Assembly: GCA_946886365.1 (NCBI GenBank)
Contig: CAMPIM010000003.1
Span: 1 to 56,233, forward strand
From: an uncultured Novosphingobium sp.
Lineage (GTDB): Bacteria; Pseudomonadota; Alphaproteobacteria; Sphingomonadales; Sphingomonadaceae
Length of the DNA: 56,233 nt
Reading direction: 5' to 3'
Of this stretch, positions 16,994 through 25,159 are shown in pieces; position 1 is the first letter of the stretch, and each line of letters starts with the position of its first letter. The notes beneath the pieces were generated by a model. It worked only from the letters and a program-made list of their open reading frames with translations. It was not told where the DNA came from and ran no database searches. The position numbers and the translations under genes are program-made.

Positions 16994-17431
16994 ATGCTTT
17001 CCATTTTCGCTTCCGCTGCCGTCATGGCCGTCGTCGCTCCGGTCCACAGTGCGGACATCAACCATGCGTCCACAGCCTATCGGACGAGCTATGAAACGGT
17101 GTCGACGGTTCATGTCCGGCAGGTCGAACCGCGTTTCGCCAGCCGTCCGACCACGCCCGTCTGCCGCTGGCAGGCCGAACTGGGCGTCAACCGCTCGGTG
17201 ACGGCAGAGGGCAATGCGATTGCCGCGATGGGTAAGGCCATCCATCGCTTCACCCCGCTATCGGGTAGCTACGCCGGGAACTGTGCAAGCGCGCGGGGCC
17301 AGATCGACGCGGCAATCGGGCGCTACGCGCAGGCGCGCGCTGGCGAGGCGCTGGCGGCGGCGCAGGGCGACAGCGCAGTTATCCAGGGTGAGCTTGATGG
17401 CCTTCGCAGCCTGTCAGTGAAGGGCGGATGA
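16994..17431 (+). CDS. Small exported protein of unknown function
   Basis: A 145-residue protein starting MLSIFASAAV, set by AAGGAG 9 nt upstream. Residues 1-19 form a signal peptide ending VHSAD, so the product is periplasmic. The mature part has two cysteines (TPVCRWQAE and AGNCASARG) that could form a disulphide, and a helical Ala-rich C-terminal half. I do not recognise the family. Its stop overlaps the start of the response-regulator gene by 4 nt (ATGA), so the two are translated together. An envelope protein linked to an orphan response regulator could be an accessory sensor or an output of the pathway; this is only inference. Confidence 0.75.
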   Translation: MLSIFASAAVMAVVAPVHSADINHASTAYRTSYETVSTVHVRQVEPRFASRPTTPVCRWQAELGVNRSVTAEGNAIAAMGKAIHRFTPLSGSYAGNCASARGQIDAAIGRYAQARAGEALAAAQGDSAVIQGELDGLRSLSVKGG

Positions 17432-18138
17432 GTTCACCGCTGATCCTGATTGCCGAGGAAAAGCCCGAACAGCGCCAGCAGGTGCGCGAATATCTGGAGC
17501 AGAGCGGTTTTCGCGCGCTGCCCGCGGCGTCGGCATCCGACATCTGGAACGCGATCAAGACCGCGCCTGTGGGCGTGCTGGTGCTGGATGCGGCGCTGCG
17601 CGGTCCCGATGGCATGGACCTATGCCGTGACGTCCGGGAACGGAGCGACGTGCCGATCATATTGGTCGGCGCGGGCGGCAGCGAGGTCGACCGGGTGGTG
17701 GGGTTGGAACTGGGGGCCGACGATTATATGTCCAAGCCCTATTCGACCCGTGAACTGGCCGCCCGGCTGCGCGCGGTGCTGCGTCGCAGCAAGAAGGAGC
17801 GGTTGATCGGCCTGCGCGCCAGCACGCTGGCTCGGTTCGACGGGTGGCAGGTCGATTTCGCGCGGCGTGAAGTGAAGGACGAGGTCGACCAGCCGATCGA
17901 GCTTACCGCCGCCGAATTCGCACTGCTTCAGGTCATGCTGGAAAATCCGCAGACGGTGATCCCGCGCGCCAGGCTCATGGAATTAGCCGGTGTGCGCGAC
18001 GCGCCATCATCCGATCGCAGCATCGACGTGCTGGTTAGCCGGGTCCGGCGGAAGCTGAGCGTTGGTGGCAGGGCGGCGCCGATCGTCACCGTTCGGGGGG
18101 CGGGATATATGCTGAGCGCTGCTGTCGAGCGGCAGTGA
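17428..18138 (+). CDS. OmpR/PhoB-type response regulator with degenerate receiver
   Basis: A 236-residue protein: receiver domain 1-118, winged-helix DNA-binding domain about 135-233 (SSDRSIDVLVSRVRRKL, TVRGAGYML). The phosphoacceptor Asp54 (LVLDAAL) and Lys103 (MSKPYS) are present, but the acidic metal pocket reads Glu10-Glu11-Lys12 where E-D-D is usual. The switch Thr/Ser is Gly81 (ILVGAGG). Phosphorylation-driven switching is therefore doubtful. It is clearly paralogous to the 21803 regulator, where these residues are canonical. No kinase gene adjoins it. It overlaps the upstream exported-protein gene and ends 129 nt before the carbonic anhydrase. Confidence 0.9.
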   Translation: MSSPLILIAEEKPEQRQQVREYLEQSGFRALPAASASDIWNAIKTAPVGVLVLDAALRGPDGMDLCRDVRERSDVPIILVGAGGSEVDRVVGLELGADDYMSKPYSTRELAARLRAVLRRSKKERLIGLRASTLARFDGWQVDFARREVKDEVDQPIELTAAEFALLQVMLENPQTVIPRARLMELAGVRDAPSSDRSIDVLVSRVRRKLSVGGRAAPIVTVRGAGYMLSAAVERQ

Positions 18139-18267
18139 CGACAGAAAATCCAGTCAGACACACTATTTAACAAAGCCGCTGCGACGCAGCAAAGGCACGT
18201 ACCTATCCTTCAAATAGCGCCGATCCGCCCCCCCCCTGATCGGCAACCAAAAAGAAGGATAGAAGCC

Positions 18268-18966
18268 ATGAACGAGCTTATCGGTCGCGTCTTCAGTTTC
18301 GAAAGCAAGGTCTTTCCGGACAAGAGCACGCTTTATAACCAGCTTGCCAATCACGGACAAAGTCCCAAGGCGCTGATGATTTCCTGCGCCGACTCCCGCA
18401 TCGTGCCGGAACATATCATGCAGGCCGATCCCGGCGATCTGTTCGTATGCCGCAATGCGGGCAACATCGTGCCCCCGCACGCCAGCCAGTTGGGCGGCGT
18501 CACCGCGACGGTCGAATATGCCGTCATGGTTCTGGGCGTGCGCGACATCATCGTGTGCGGACACAGCGATTGCGGCGCGATGAAGGCGCTGGCGACGGAT
18601 GCCGACCTGACGTCGATGCCCAATGTTGCCGCATGGTTGCGTCATTCGCATGCCGCGCAGAAGGTGTGCCGTGAAAATTACCCGTCCGATCTGAGCGACG
18701 CGGAAAAGCTGCGCAACATGGCGCTGGAAAATGTCGTGGTGCAGTTGAACCACCTGCGCACCCATCCGTCGGTGGCGGCGGGCGTGGCGCGTGGGGAAAT
18801 CGCGCTGCACGGCTGGTATGTCGATATTCATGCGGGCCAGGTTCTTGGGCTCGACGGGGAAACCGGCCGCTTCATGCCCATGCGCGAAGGTGATCCGCTT
18901 CCTGTCGCACAGGCGCAGGCGCGGCGCCTTGCTGGTGAAACCAGCATCGCCATGGCCGCGGAGTAA
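18268..18966 (+). CDS. Beta-class carbonic anhydrase
   Basis: A 232-residue cytoplasmic enzyme that interconverts CO2 and bicarbonate. Zinc ligands are Cys40 (SCADSRIVPE, which also carries the catalytic Asp42-Arg44 pair), His99 and Cys102 (CGHSDCGAM). The domain spans roughly residues 20-205, and the length is normal for the prokaryotic Can group. GAAGGATAG lies upstream of the ATG. The SulP permease starts 3 nt after its stop, so the two are co-transcribed. That pairing is well known for bicarbonate-type SulP transporters and suggests that imported bicarbonate is handed to the anhydrase for carboxylation or pH control. Confidence 0.95.
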   Translation: MNELIGRVFSFESKVFPDKSTLYNQLANHGQSPKALMISCADSRIVPEHIMQADPGDLFVCRNAGNIVPPHASQLGGVTATVEYAVMVLGVRDIIVCGHSDCGAMKALATDADLTSMPNVAAWLRHSHAAQKVCRENYPSDLSDAEKLRNMALENVVVQLNHLRTHPSVAAGVARGEIALHGWYVDIHAGQVLGLDGETGRFMPMREGDPLPVAQAQARRLAGETSIAMAAE

Positions 18967-18969
18967 CCT

Positions 18970-20466
18970 ATGCTGAAGGCTCTTTCCGGCGGCACGTTCA
19001 GCCGCGACTTCACCGCATCCATCGTCGTGTTCCTCGTCGCGATGCCCCTTTGCATGGGCATCGCGGTCGCCTCCGGCGTGCCGCCGGAGAAGGGGCTGAT
19101 CACAGGCATCATCGGCGGCATCGTCGTCGGCCTGCTGGCCGGTTCGCCCTTGCAGGTCAGCGGCCCCGCGGCGGGCCTTGCCGTCATCGTCTTTGAAATC
19201 GTGCGCGAGCAGGGCCTGTCCGCGCTCGGACCGATCCTGATCCTTGCCGGTGCGATTCAGGTCATTGCCGGATTGATGAGGGTCGGGGGCTGGTTTCGCG
19301 CCATTTCGCCTGCTGTCGTTCACGGCATGCTCGCGGGCATCGGTGTGCTGATCGTCGTAGGGCAGTTCCACGTCCTGTTCGATGACAAGCCGCTTTCCAG
19401 CGGGCTTGCGAACCTGATCGCGATGCCAGGCCAGCTTTTCGGTCTCAGCAATCAGGACGCAGCAACCGCCTTTGCCGTGGGTCTGGTCACCATCGGCGGC
19501 ATGCTGGGTTGGGAAAAGATCCGCCCCGCGTCGATGAAGCTGCTGCCCGGCGCCCTTGTCGGCGTGGTTTTGGCCACGCTGGTGGCGTTTCTGTTCAGTC
19601 TGCCGGTGGCGCGCGTCGTAGTGCCGGAATCGATCGTCGCAGCGGTGACATTGCCGGGCGAAGGGCTGTTTCAGCAGTTGATGAACCCGACGGTCATCAC
19701 GACTGCCATCGCGATCGCGTTCATCGCCAGCGCTGAAACATTGCTGTCGGCCGCTGCGGTGGACCGGATGCATGATGGCGTGCGGACCAACTATAATCGC
19801 GAATTGAGCGCGCAGGGGGTAGGCAATCTGCTGTGCGGCGTTGCGGGCGCTTTGCCGATGACCGGCGTTATCGTCCGCAGTTCCGCCAACGTCCAGGCGG
19901 GTGCCAAGACCCGCATGTCCGCTGTCCTGCACGGCATCTGGATACTCGGCTTCGTCGCGTTGCTGCCTTGGTTGCTGCGTGAGATTCCGATGGCGGCGCT
20001 GGCAGGCATTCTGGTCGTGACCGGCGTTCGATTGGTCAGCCTGGACCATGTGAAGCACCTGCTTCACCGTTATGGCCCGCTGCCCGCCGTGGTGTGGGCG
20101 GTTACGCTGATCATGGTGGTCACGATGGACCTGCTGACGGGCGTGCTGGTGGGTATTGGTCTGTCGCTGCTTGAGCTGCTGCCCCATGCGCGCCGTTTGC
20201 GGCTGGGGATGGATGAGGACCGGCGGGATGATGCGCATGAATTGGCACTGCATGGCACGGCCACATTCCTGACGTTGCCCAAATTGTCGGCAAAGCTGGA
20301 GTCGGTTCCCGCCGAACGTCCAGTCATCCTGAACGTCGAGCGGCTGCTCCATATCGACCATACCTGCGCCGAGATGGTGCGGGAGTGGATGGACCGCCGC
20401 CGTGGCACAGGAGCCACCGTCGAACTGGCGGGCGCAACCGGACGCCTTCGCAACCTCGCCGCCTGA
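18970..20466 (+). CDS. SulP-family anion (probably bicarbonate) permease
   Basis: A 498-residue inner-membrane protein with about 12-14 hydrophobic segments over residues 15-410. VAMPLCMGIAVASGVPPEKG, GSPLQVSGPAAGLAVIVFEI and the TGVIVRSSANVQAGAKT loop are SulP hallmarks. A short STAS-like domain occupies about 425-498. Located 3 nt after the carbonic anhydrase gene and followed by a strong terminator, it completes a two-gene unit. SulP members carry sulfate, bicarbonate, C4-dicarboxylates or other anions. The carbonic anhydrase partner favours bicarbonate, but the sequence alone does not prove it. Confidence 0.9.
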   Translation: MLKALSGGTFSRDFTASIVVFLVAMPLCMGIAVASGVPPEKGLITGIIGGIVVGLLAGSPLQVSGPAAGLAVIVFEIVREQGLSALGPILILAGAIQVIAGLMRVGGWFRAISPAVVHGMLAGIGVLIVVGQFHVLFDDKPLSSGLANLIAMPGQLFGLSNQDAATAFAVGLVTIGGMLGWEKIRPASMKLLPGALVGVVLATLVAFLFSLPVARVVVPESIVAAVTLPGEGLFQQLMNPTVITTAIAIAFIASAETLLSAAAVDRMHDGVRTNYNRELSAQGVGNLLCGVAGALPMTGVIVRSSANVQAGAKTRMSAVLHGIWILGFVALLPWLLREIPMAALAGILVVTGVRLVSLDHVKHLLHRYGPLPAVVWAVTLIMVVTMDLLTGVLVGIGLSLLELLPHARRLRLGMDEDRRDDAHELALHGTATFLTLPKLSAKLESVPAERPVILNVERLLHIDHTCAEMVREWMDRRRGTGATVELAGATGRLRNLAA

Positions 20467-20493
20467 ACCTCCCCCCTCCATCAGGCGTCGTTA

Positions 20494-20527
20494 GCCGCCG
20501 CACCCCTTCCAGGTGCGGCGGCTTTTT
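20494..20527 (+). terminator. Rho-independent terminator after the SulP gene
   Basis: An 11-bp perfect GC-rich stem (GCCGCCGCACC with GGTGCGGCGGC), a 7-nt loop and a run of five T form a textbook intrinsic terminator 28 nt after the permease stop. Confidence 0.9.
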
Positions 20528-20761
20528 CATGTCTGGATGTGATCAGGAAATCAAATAGACATGTTTGGAACGCCATCAGCAAATAACCGTGCCTTTGATG
20601 GCACGGCCTGAATGTCACCTTCGCACTTGCGGTAAAAGTCCATTCCCCTTCATCCGGGCGCGCCCTAGCCTGCTGTCAATCCGCCGGGATCCGGGGCATT
20701 CAGACCTTTGGGCCAGCGCGGACGCAGGACGGAACATTCTTACCGAGAAAGGGGAATGTTC

Positions 20762-21607
20762 ATGAAAATCGCTAAGTTGCAGATGGCCTGTGCGGCTCTT
20801 GCCCTGTTGTCGAGCGCTCCGGCCTTCGCTCAGGAAGAGGCCGAAGGTCCCGTCACCGTTTCGGGCAGCGTTGCGCTGGTTTCCGATTATCGCTTCCGTG
20901 GCGTGTCGCAGAGCGACAAGGGCATGGCCATTCAGGGCGGCATCACAGCCACCCATGAAAGCGGCGCCTATGTCGGCACCTGGGCCTCGAACCTTTCCGG
21001 CTGGGGCCAGTTCGGCGGTTCCAACATGGAACTGGATCTGTTCGCTGGCTATGCCATCCCGCTGGGCAGCGCGACGCTGGACGTCGGCCTGACTTGGTAC
21101 ATGTACCCGTCGGGCGCGGACAAGACCGACTTCGCTGAGCCCTATGTGAAGCTTTCGAGCCAGCTGGGTCCGGTCAAGGGTCTGCTCGGCGTCGCCTATG
21201 CGCCCAAGCAGCAGGCGCTGGGCAATTGGTGCAGCGACGCGGCATGCACGGTTGCTGATCCGGGCGACAAGGAAGACAATCTGTACATCTGGGGCGACGT
21301 GAGCGGCGCAGTGCCGGGCACGCCTGTCACGCTGAAGGCGCATCTGGGCTATTCGGACGGCAACCCCGGCCTTGGTCCGAACGGCACGTCGATCGCACCC
21401 ACGGGCAAGTATCTCGACTGGCTGATTGGTGCGGACGTGGCGATCCCCGGCACGCCGCTGACGCTCGGCGTCGCCTATGTCGATACCGACATCAAGCGTT
21501 CGGACGAAACCTACATCCGCCCGAACTTCATGGTTCAGGACGGTGACAATTTCGGCAAGTCGATCGCTCGCAGCCAGGTGGTATTCTCCCTGTCGGCCGC
21601 TTTCTGA
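20762..21607 (+). CDS. TorF-family putative porin
   Basis: A 281-residue outer-membrane protein beginning MKIAKLQMACAALALLSSAP, with a signal peptide cut after AFAQ (about residue 23). I chose this ATG over one 6 nt earlier because AAAGGGGA is then well spaced. The mature part opens with VSGSVALVSDYRFRGVSQSD, the signature of the TIGR02001/TorF family, and is built of alternating beta-strands ending VVFSLSAAF with a C-terminal Phe. Family members are abundant barrel proteins of proteobacteria without a firmly known substrate. Terminators on both sides make it a single-gene unit. Confidence 0.9.
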   Translation: MKIAKLQMACAALALLSSAPAFAQEEAEGPVTVSGSVALVSDYRFRGVSQSDKGMAIQGGITATHESGAYVGTWASNLSGWGQFGGSNMELDLFAGYAIPLGSATLDVGLTWYMYPSGADKTDFAEPYVKLSSQLGPVKGLLGVAYAPKQQALGNWCSDAACTVADPGDKEDNLYIWGDVSGAVPGTPVTLKAHLGYSDGNPGLGPNGTSIAPTGKYLDWLIGADVAIPGTPLTLGVAYVDTDIKRSDETYIRPNFMVQDGDNFGKSIARSQVVFSLSAAF

Positions 21608-21615
21608 CGGAAATC

Positions 21616-21643
21616 ATGCCGGGCCTTTCACGAGGCCCGGCAT
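21616..21643 (+). terminator. Hairpin terminator after the porin gene
   Basis: ATGCCGGGCCT and AGGCCCGGCAT form an 11-bp perfect stem with a 6-nt loop, 8 nt after the stop. Only a broken T-rich tract follows, so it may act as a terminator or as a 3' stabiliser. Confidence 0.65.
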
Positions 21644-21802
21644 GGCATTCTTGCTCGTAATGGGGGCGAAATTGTCCCTTGCATGACAAATCATTGCTGA
21701 ACCTGTTTCCAAGGGTTTCTGCGGTAACGTTCGGTTGACCCTGTTGGAAGCCGCCCCTACTTCAAGCGCTATGAGCCGTTTTAGTCGCGCAACATTTCCG
21801 GC

Positions 21803-22513
21803 ATGACCGCCCCCACGATCATACTTGTCGAGGACGATCCGCCGCTGCGCACGCTGACCGCGCGCGCTCTTCAGGAACATGGGTATCAGGTGCGTCCGGC
21901 CTCTTCGGGGCCGGAAATGTGGGTGGCCTTTGACGCCGGACCGGTCGATCTGGTCGTGCTGGATGTCATGCTCCCGGGCACCAACGGCATCGACCTGTGC
22001 CGCCAGATACGTCGCAAGAGCGACGTCCCGATCATCTTCATCAGCGCGAAGGGCAGCGAGACCGATCGGATCGTGGGTCTGGAGCTGGGCGCGGACGATT
22101 ATCTGCCCAAGCCGTTTGGCACGCGCGAACTGATCGCGCGGATACGGGCTATCCTGCGCCGTGTGGGCGTGGAACGGGGGCCTGACGAACATCGCGAGAA
22201 TGAGGCGCGTTTCGACGGCTGGGTCGTCAACTTCCCGCGTCGGGAGCTGCGGTCGCCCACCGGCGCGATCGTCGATCTGACGGGTGCGGAGTTCGACCTG
22301 CTCGGCTCCTTCCTCAGCCACCCGCAGCGGGTCATCGCACGCGAGCGGCTGATCGAATTGTCGCGCACGCGCATGGGTGACAGCTCTGATCGCAGCATCG
22401 ATGTGCTGGTCAGCCGGTTGCGGCGCAAGCTGTCGACCGAAGGCGCGGCGGCGCCGATCACGACCGTGCGCGGCGTGGGGTATATGTTCAACGCGGAAGT
22501 CAGCCGGGCTTGA
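21803..22513 (+). CDS. ompR: OmpR-type response regulator
   Basis: A 236-residue response regulator with a fully canonical receiver: Glu10-Asp11-Asp12, phosphoacceptor Asp54 (VVLDVMLPG), Ser81 and Lys103 (PKPFG). The C-terminal winged helix has SSDRSIDVLVSRLRRKL and TVRGVGYMF. There is no clear Shine-Dalgarno site before the ATG. The kinase gene follows at once, with either a TTG start overlapping the stop or an ATG 8 nt later, so the two form a classic pair. It is paralogous to the degenerate regulator at 17428. The target genes are unknown; the neighbouring porin is a reasonable candidate by analogy with OmpR/EnvZ. The symbol reflects family, not proven orthology. Confidence 0.92.
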   Translation: MTAPTIILVEDDPPLRTLTARALQEHGYQVRPASSGPEMWVAFDAGPVDLVVLDVMLPGTNGIDLCRQIRRKSDVPIIFISAKGSETDRIVGLELGADDYLPKPFGTRELIARIRAILRRVGVERGPDEHRENEARFDGWVVNFPRRELRSPTGAIVDLTGAEFDLLGSFLSHPQRVIARERLIELSRTRMGDSSDRSIDVLVSRLRRKLSTEGAAAPITTVRGVGYMFNAEVSRA

Positions 22514-22521
22514 GCTTGCAT

Positions 22522-23844
22522 ATGAGCCGGTCGCTGGGTCTGGTTGGGCGGCTGCTGGCGATCCTGCTGCTGGCGCTCACGCTGGAATTTGCGGTGGGCA
22601 CGCTGATTTACGAGCGGGCTGGTCACCTTTCATTGCAGGATGACGAGGCGCGGCGGCTGGCCGAGCATCTGGTGATCGCGCGCAAGCTGGTGACGGAGCA
22701 GCCGCCGAACGACCGGCATGCGATGGCGATCCAGCTTACCACCGACCGCTATGATATTCACTGGACCCCGGCGTCGCCCCCCGCGCCAACTCTGGCGCCT
22801 GAGCTTGAGCGGATGCGGCGGCAGATCATCGCCTGGGAACCGAGCCTGGAGCAGTCCGGTCTCTGGCTGCGGCTCGCGTCGCCTGGGGGGCGGGTGTCGC
22901 AGATCAATGGCGGCTTGCAGTTGCCTGATCGCAGCTGGCTCTATTTCGGCATGCGGCATAGCGGAGGGCAGTGGACCTTTACCATCGGGCGGATGGGGCT
23001 GGCCCTCATTCCGCTGGTGGCGTTGATGGTGGCGGGCGGCATGCTGATCCGGCGGACGCTGGCGCCGCTCAAGGACCTTACCAAGGCGACAGAGCATATC
23101 GGCCTGAGCGATGAGGTCGTCGTCGCGGAAAGCGGGACCAGCGATGTGCGGGACCTGATCCGCGCGTTCAATGCGATGCAGACGCGCATCCACCGCTTGA
23201 TCACTGAGCGCACTGAAACGCTGGCCGCGGTCGGGCATGACTTGCGCACGCCGCTGGCGCGCTTGCAGCTTCGGCTGGAGGGAATCCGCGACGCGGAAGC
23301 GCGCGATGCGATGGCCGGGGACCTTGGGGAAATGGGGGCGATGATCGAATCGCTGCTCGCCTTCCTCGGCGGCGAAAAGAATGGCGAGCCACCTGTGCGG
23401 GCGGACGTTGCGGTCACGGTGGCGACGGTGGTCGATAGCTTTCAGGATCAGGGGGCCGATGTAAGCTATGAGGGGCCGGATCATCTGGAAATGGATGTGC
23501 GGCCGCTCCTGCTGCGCCGCGCGGTCATCAATCTGGTCGAAAACGCGCTCCATTATGGCCAGCGGGCCTATGTCAGCGTCGAGCGCCGTGACGGGGAGGC
23601 GCTGATCCGGGTGGAGGATGATGGTCCGGGCATCCCGGAGGACAAGCTGGAGGAGGTGCTGAAGCCCTTTTTCAGACTCGATGAGGCGCGGGGGCGCTAT
23701 ACTCGGGGCCTGGGACTGGGCCTCGCGATCGTGGCAAAGGCAGTCGAGCAGGAAGGTGGCAGCCTGCTTCTGAAAAACCGGCCCCAAGGCGGGTTGAGCG
23801 TGGAAATCCGCCTGCGTATCGCGGGTGCCAAGCTTATCCGCTGA
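22522..23844 (+). CDS. envZ: EnvZ-type sensor histidine kinase
   Basis: A 440-residue membrane kinase. TM1 (about 8-28), a periplasmic loop (30-155), TM2 (about 158-176), HAMP (177-230), HisKA with His239 in AAVGHDLRTPLARL, and HATPase_c with NLVENALHYG (N box), VEDDGPGIPEDK (G1) and GLGLGLAIV (G2). It reads the state of the periplasm and phosphorylates the adjacent regulator. A TTG at 22510 overlapping the regulator's stop is an alternative start; I prefer the ATG at 22522 because TM1 is then at the usual distance. The periplasmic loop has no recognisable ligand domain. Confidence 0.92.
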   Translation: MSRSLGLVGRLLAILLLALTLEFAVGTLIYERAGHLSLQDDEARRLAEHLVIARKLVTEQPPNDRHAMAIQLTTDRYDIHWTPASPPAPTLAPELERMRRQIIAWEPSLEQSGLWLRLASPGGRVSQINGGLQLPDRSWLYFGMRHSGGQWTFTIGRMGLALIPLVALMVAGGMLIRRTLAPLKDLTKATEHIGLSDEVVVAESGTSDVRDLIRAFNAMQTRIHRLITERTETLAAVGHDLRTPLARLQLRLEGIRDAEARDAMAGDLGEMGAMIESLLAFLGGEKNGEPPVRADVAVTVATVVDSFQDQGADVSYEGPDHLEMDVRPLLLRRAVINLVENALHYGQRAYVSVERRDGEALIRVEDDGPGIPEDKLEEVLKPFFRLDEARGRYTRGLGLGLAIVAKAVEQEGGSLLLKNRPQGGLSVEIRLRIAGAKLIR

Positions 23845-23955
23845 AACCGGGCCGACGCTTCGGGTTAAAAAGAAACATCGCGGGGACAAGCAAAACTCGT
23901 TTACCGGATCGGCTGGTGGCGGTCTATGCCAGCTTTCGTTGAACAAGAGGCGCAT

Positions 23956-24966
23956 ATGACCGCGGACGGCGAAAGCGAAGATCAGCTTCTGGAAGGCTAT
24001 TGGGACCTGGATCGGCTGGTGAGCGATCTTGGGAAGGTTCGCACAGGCTGGCGCGCGGCGCAGCAGCATCATGCCGAATATGGCGCGGAGGGTTTTCCGT
24101 CACGGGCCAATCTTGCCAAGATCATGACGTCGCTGTGCGGCACGCTGTTTCCGTTGCGCCTTGGCCCGAGCTTCATTCGCACCCATAATGAAGACGCCTT
24201 TGTAGCGCAGACGTTGCAGACGGCGCTCAGCCGCCTCTACGGCCAGATACGCCTTGAGCTTCTCTACAATATGCATGGCAGGCCGCCCGCCGAAATCGAT
24301 GGCGAAGCCGCGCGCATCATCGGCAACTTTGCCCAAAGCCTGCCTGGCTTGCGCGACATGCTCGATTCCGATGTCGAAGCGGCATTTCTGGGCGATCCCG
24401 CCGCGCGTAGCGTGGACGAGGTGCTGATCTGCTATCCATCGATGCTGGCGATCATCCACCATCGGCTTGCCCATCGCCTCTATGATCTGGGCGCGCCGCT
24501 GGTCGCCCGCATCATCTCCGAGATCGCCCATTCGCGCACGGGTATCGATATTCATCCGGGCGCCACCATCGGGCGCAGCTTCTTCGTCGATCATGGCACC
24601 GGCGTCGTTATCGGCGAGACGGCCATAGTGGGTGACAGGGTGCGGCTGTATCAGGGCGTGACGCTGGGCGCGCGCAGCTTTCCTGCCGATGAGAGGGGCG
24701 CCTTGGCCAAGGCGATCCCCCGGCACCCGATCATCGAGGATGACGTGGTGATTTATGCGGGCGCTACCATTCTGGGCCGCATCATCATAGGCAGCCGGTC
24801 AGTGATCGGCGGCAATGTCTGGCTGACCGACAGTGTTCCCGCGAACAGCAATGTGCGTCAGGCAAAGGCGCAATATGAGGTGACCAGCCGGGTCGAAGTG
24901 TCCGCGCCTCACCGCGTTCATGCCCTGATGGAGGCGGAGCGGGACGGCTTCGCGGAGAATATCTGA
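23956..24966 (+). CDS. Serine O-acetyltransferase (EpsC/CysE-like)
   Basis: A 336-residue protein starting MTADGESEDQ, chosen for AAGAGG just upstream. An N-terminal helical region (1-185) precedes a left-handed beta-helix (about 190-310) with HPGATIGRSFFVDHGTGVVI and GETAIVGDRVRLYQGVTLGA, the acetyl-CoA and serine site of serine acetyltransferases. The EpsC-type long N-terminus with RIISEIAHSRTGIDIH is typical. It makes O-acetylserine, the carbon precursor of cysteine. It is transcribed with the kinase or from its own promoter across a 111-nt gap; no cysK is nearby. Polysaccharide acetylation is a less likely alternative. Confidence 0.87.
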   Translation: MTADGESEDQLLEGYWDLDRLVSDLGKVRTGWRAAQQHHAEYGAEGFPSRANLAKIMTSLCGTLFPLRLGPSFIRTHNEDAFVAQTLQTALSRLYGQIRLELLYNMHGRPPAEIDGEAARIIGNFAQSLPGLRDMLDSDVEAAFLGDPAARSVDEVLICYPSMLAIIHHRLAHRLYDLGAPLVARIISEIAHSRTGIDIHPGATIGRSFFVDHGTGVVIGETAIVGDRVRLYQGVTLGARSFPADERGALAKAIPRHPIIEDDVVIYAGATILGRIIIGSRSVIGGNVWLTDSVPANSNVRQAKAQYEVTSRVEVSAPHRVHALMEAERDGFAENI

Positions 24967-25008
24967 CTGTCAGAGCGTGCTGCGTTAAATCGGCACCACC
25001 TCCTTCTT

Positions 25009-25110
25009 CCGTTCGCCCTGAGCCTGTCGAAGGGCTTTCCTTCTTTTTAGAAAGGGAAGGGCTTCGACATTCGAACGAGGCAAGTGACTCGTTCGAACAG
25101 CCCGAACGGG
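25009..25110. repeat. Palindromic intergenic repeat, copy A
   Basis: A nested palindrome about 100 nt long. Outer arms CCGTTCG and CGAACGG, middle arms GTCGAAG and CTTCGAC, and an inner TTCGAACGAG / CTCGTTCGAA pair. It resembles copies B (40116) and C (49132) in order and wording, including the word CCTGAGCCTGTCGA. It lies between two convergent genes (acetyltransferase, phosphatase), so it may end transcription from both sides. It looks like a REP-type element. Confidence 0.85.
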
Positions 25111-25159
25111 GATGAGTGATTCAGATAAGTTGAGTGATCCAGATAGAAGGCGTGATGCT

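Noticed and set aside
16739..17245. 168-residue minus-strand frame between the glycosyltransferase and the regulator
   Set aside because: Overlaps the signal-peptide protein, has no ribosome site and no recognisable domain.
18163..20481. 772-residue open frame on the minus strand
   Set aside because: It is antisense to the carbonic anhydrase and SulP genes, is rich in His/Gln/Arg low-complexity sequence and matches no fold; it results from high GC in the third codon positions.
22630..24072. 480-residue minus-strand frame
   Set aside because: Antisense to the sensor kinase, whose HisKA and HATPase motifs are unmistakable on the plus strand.
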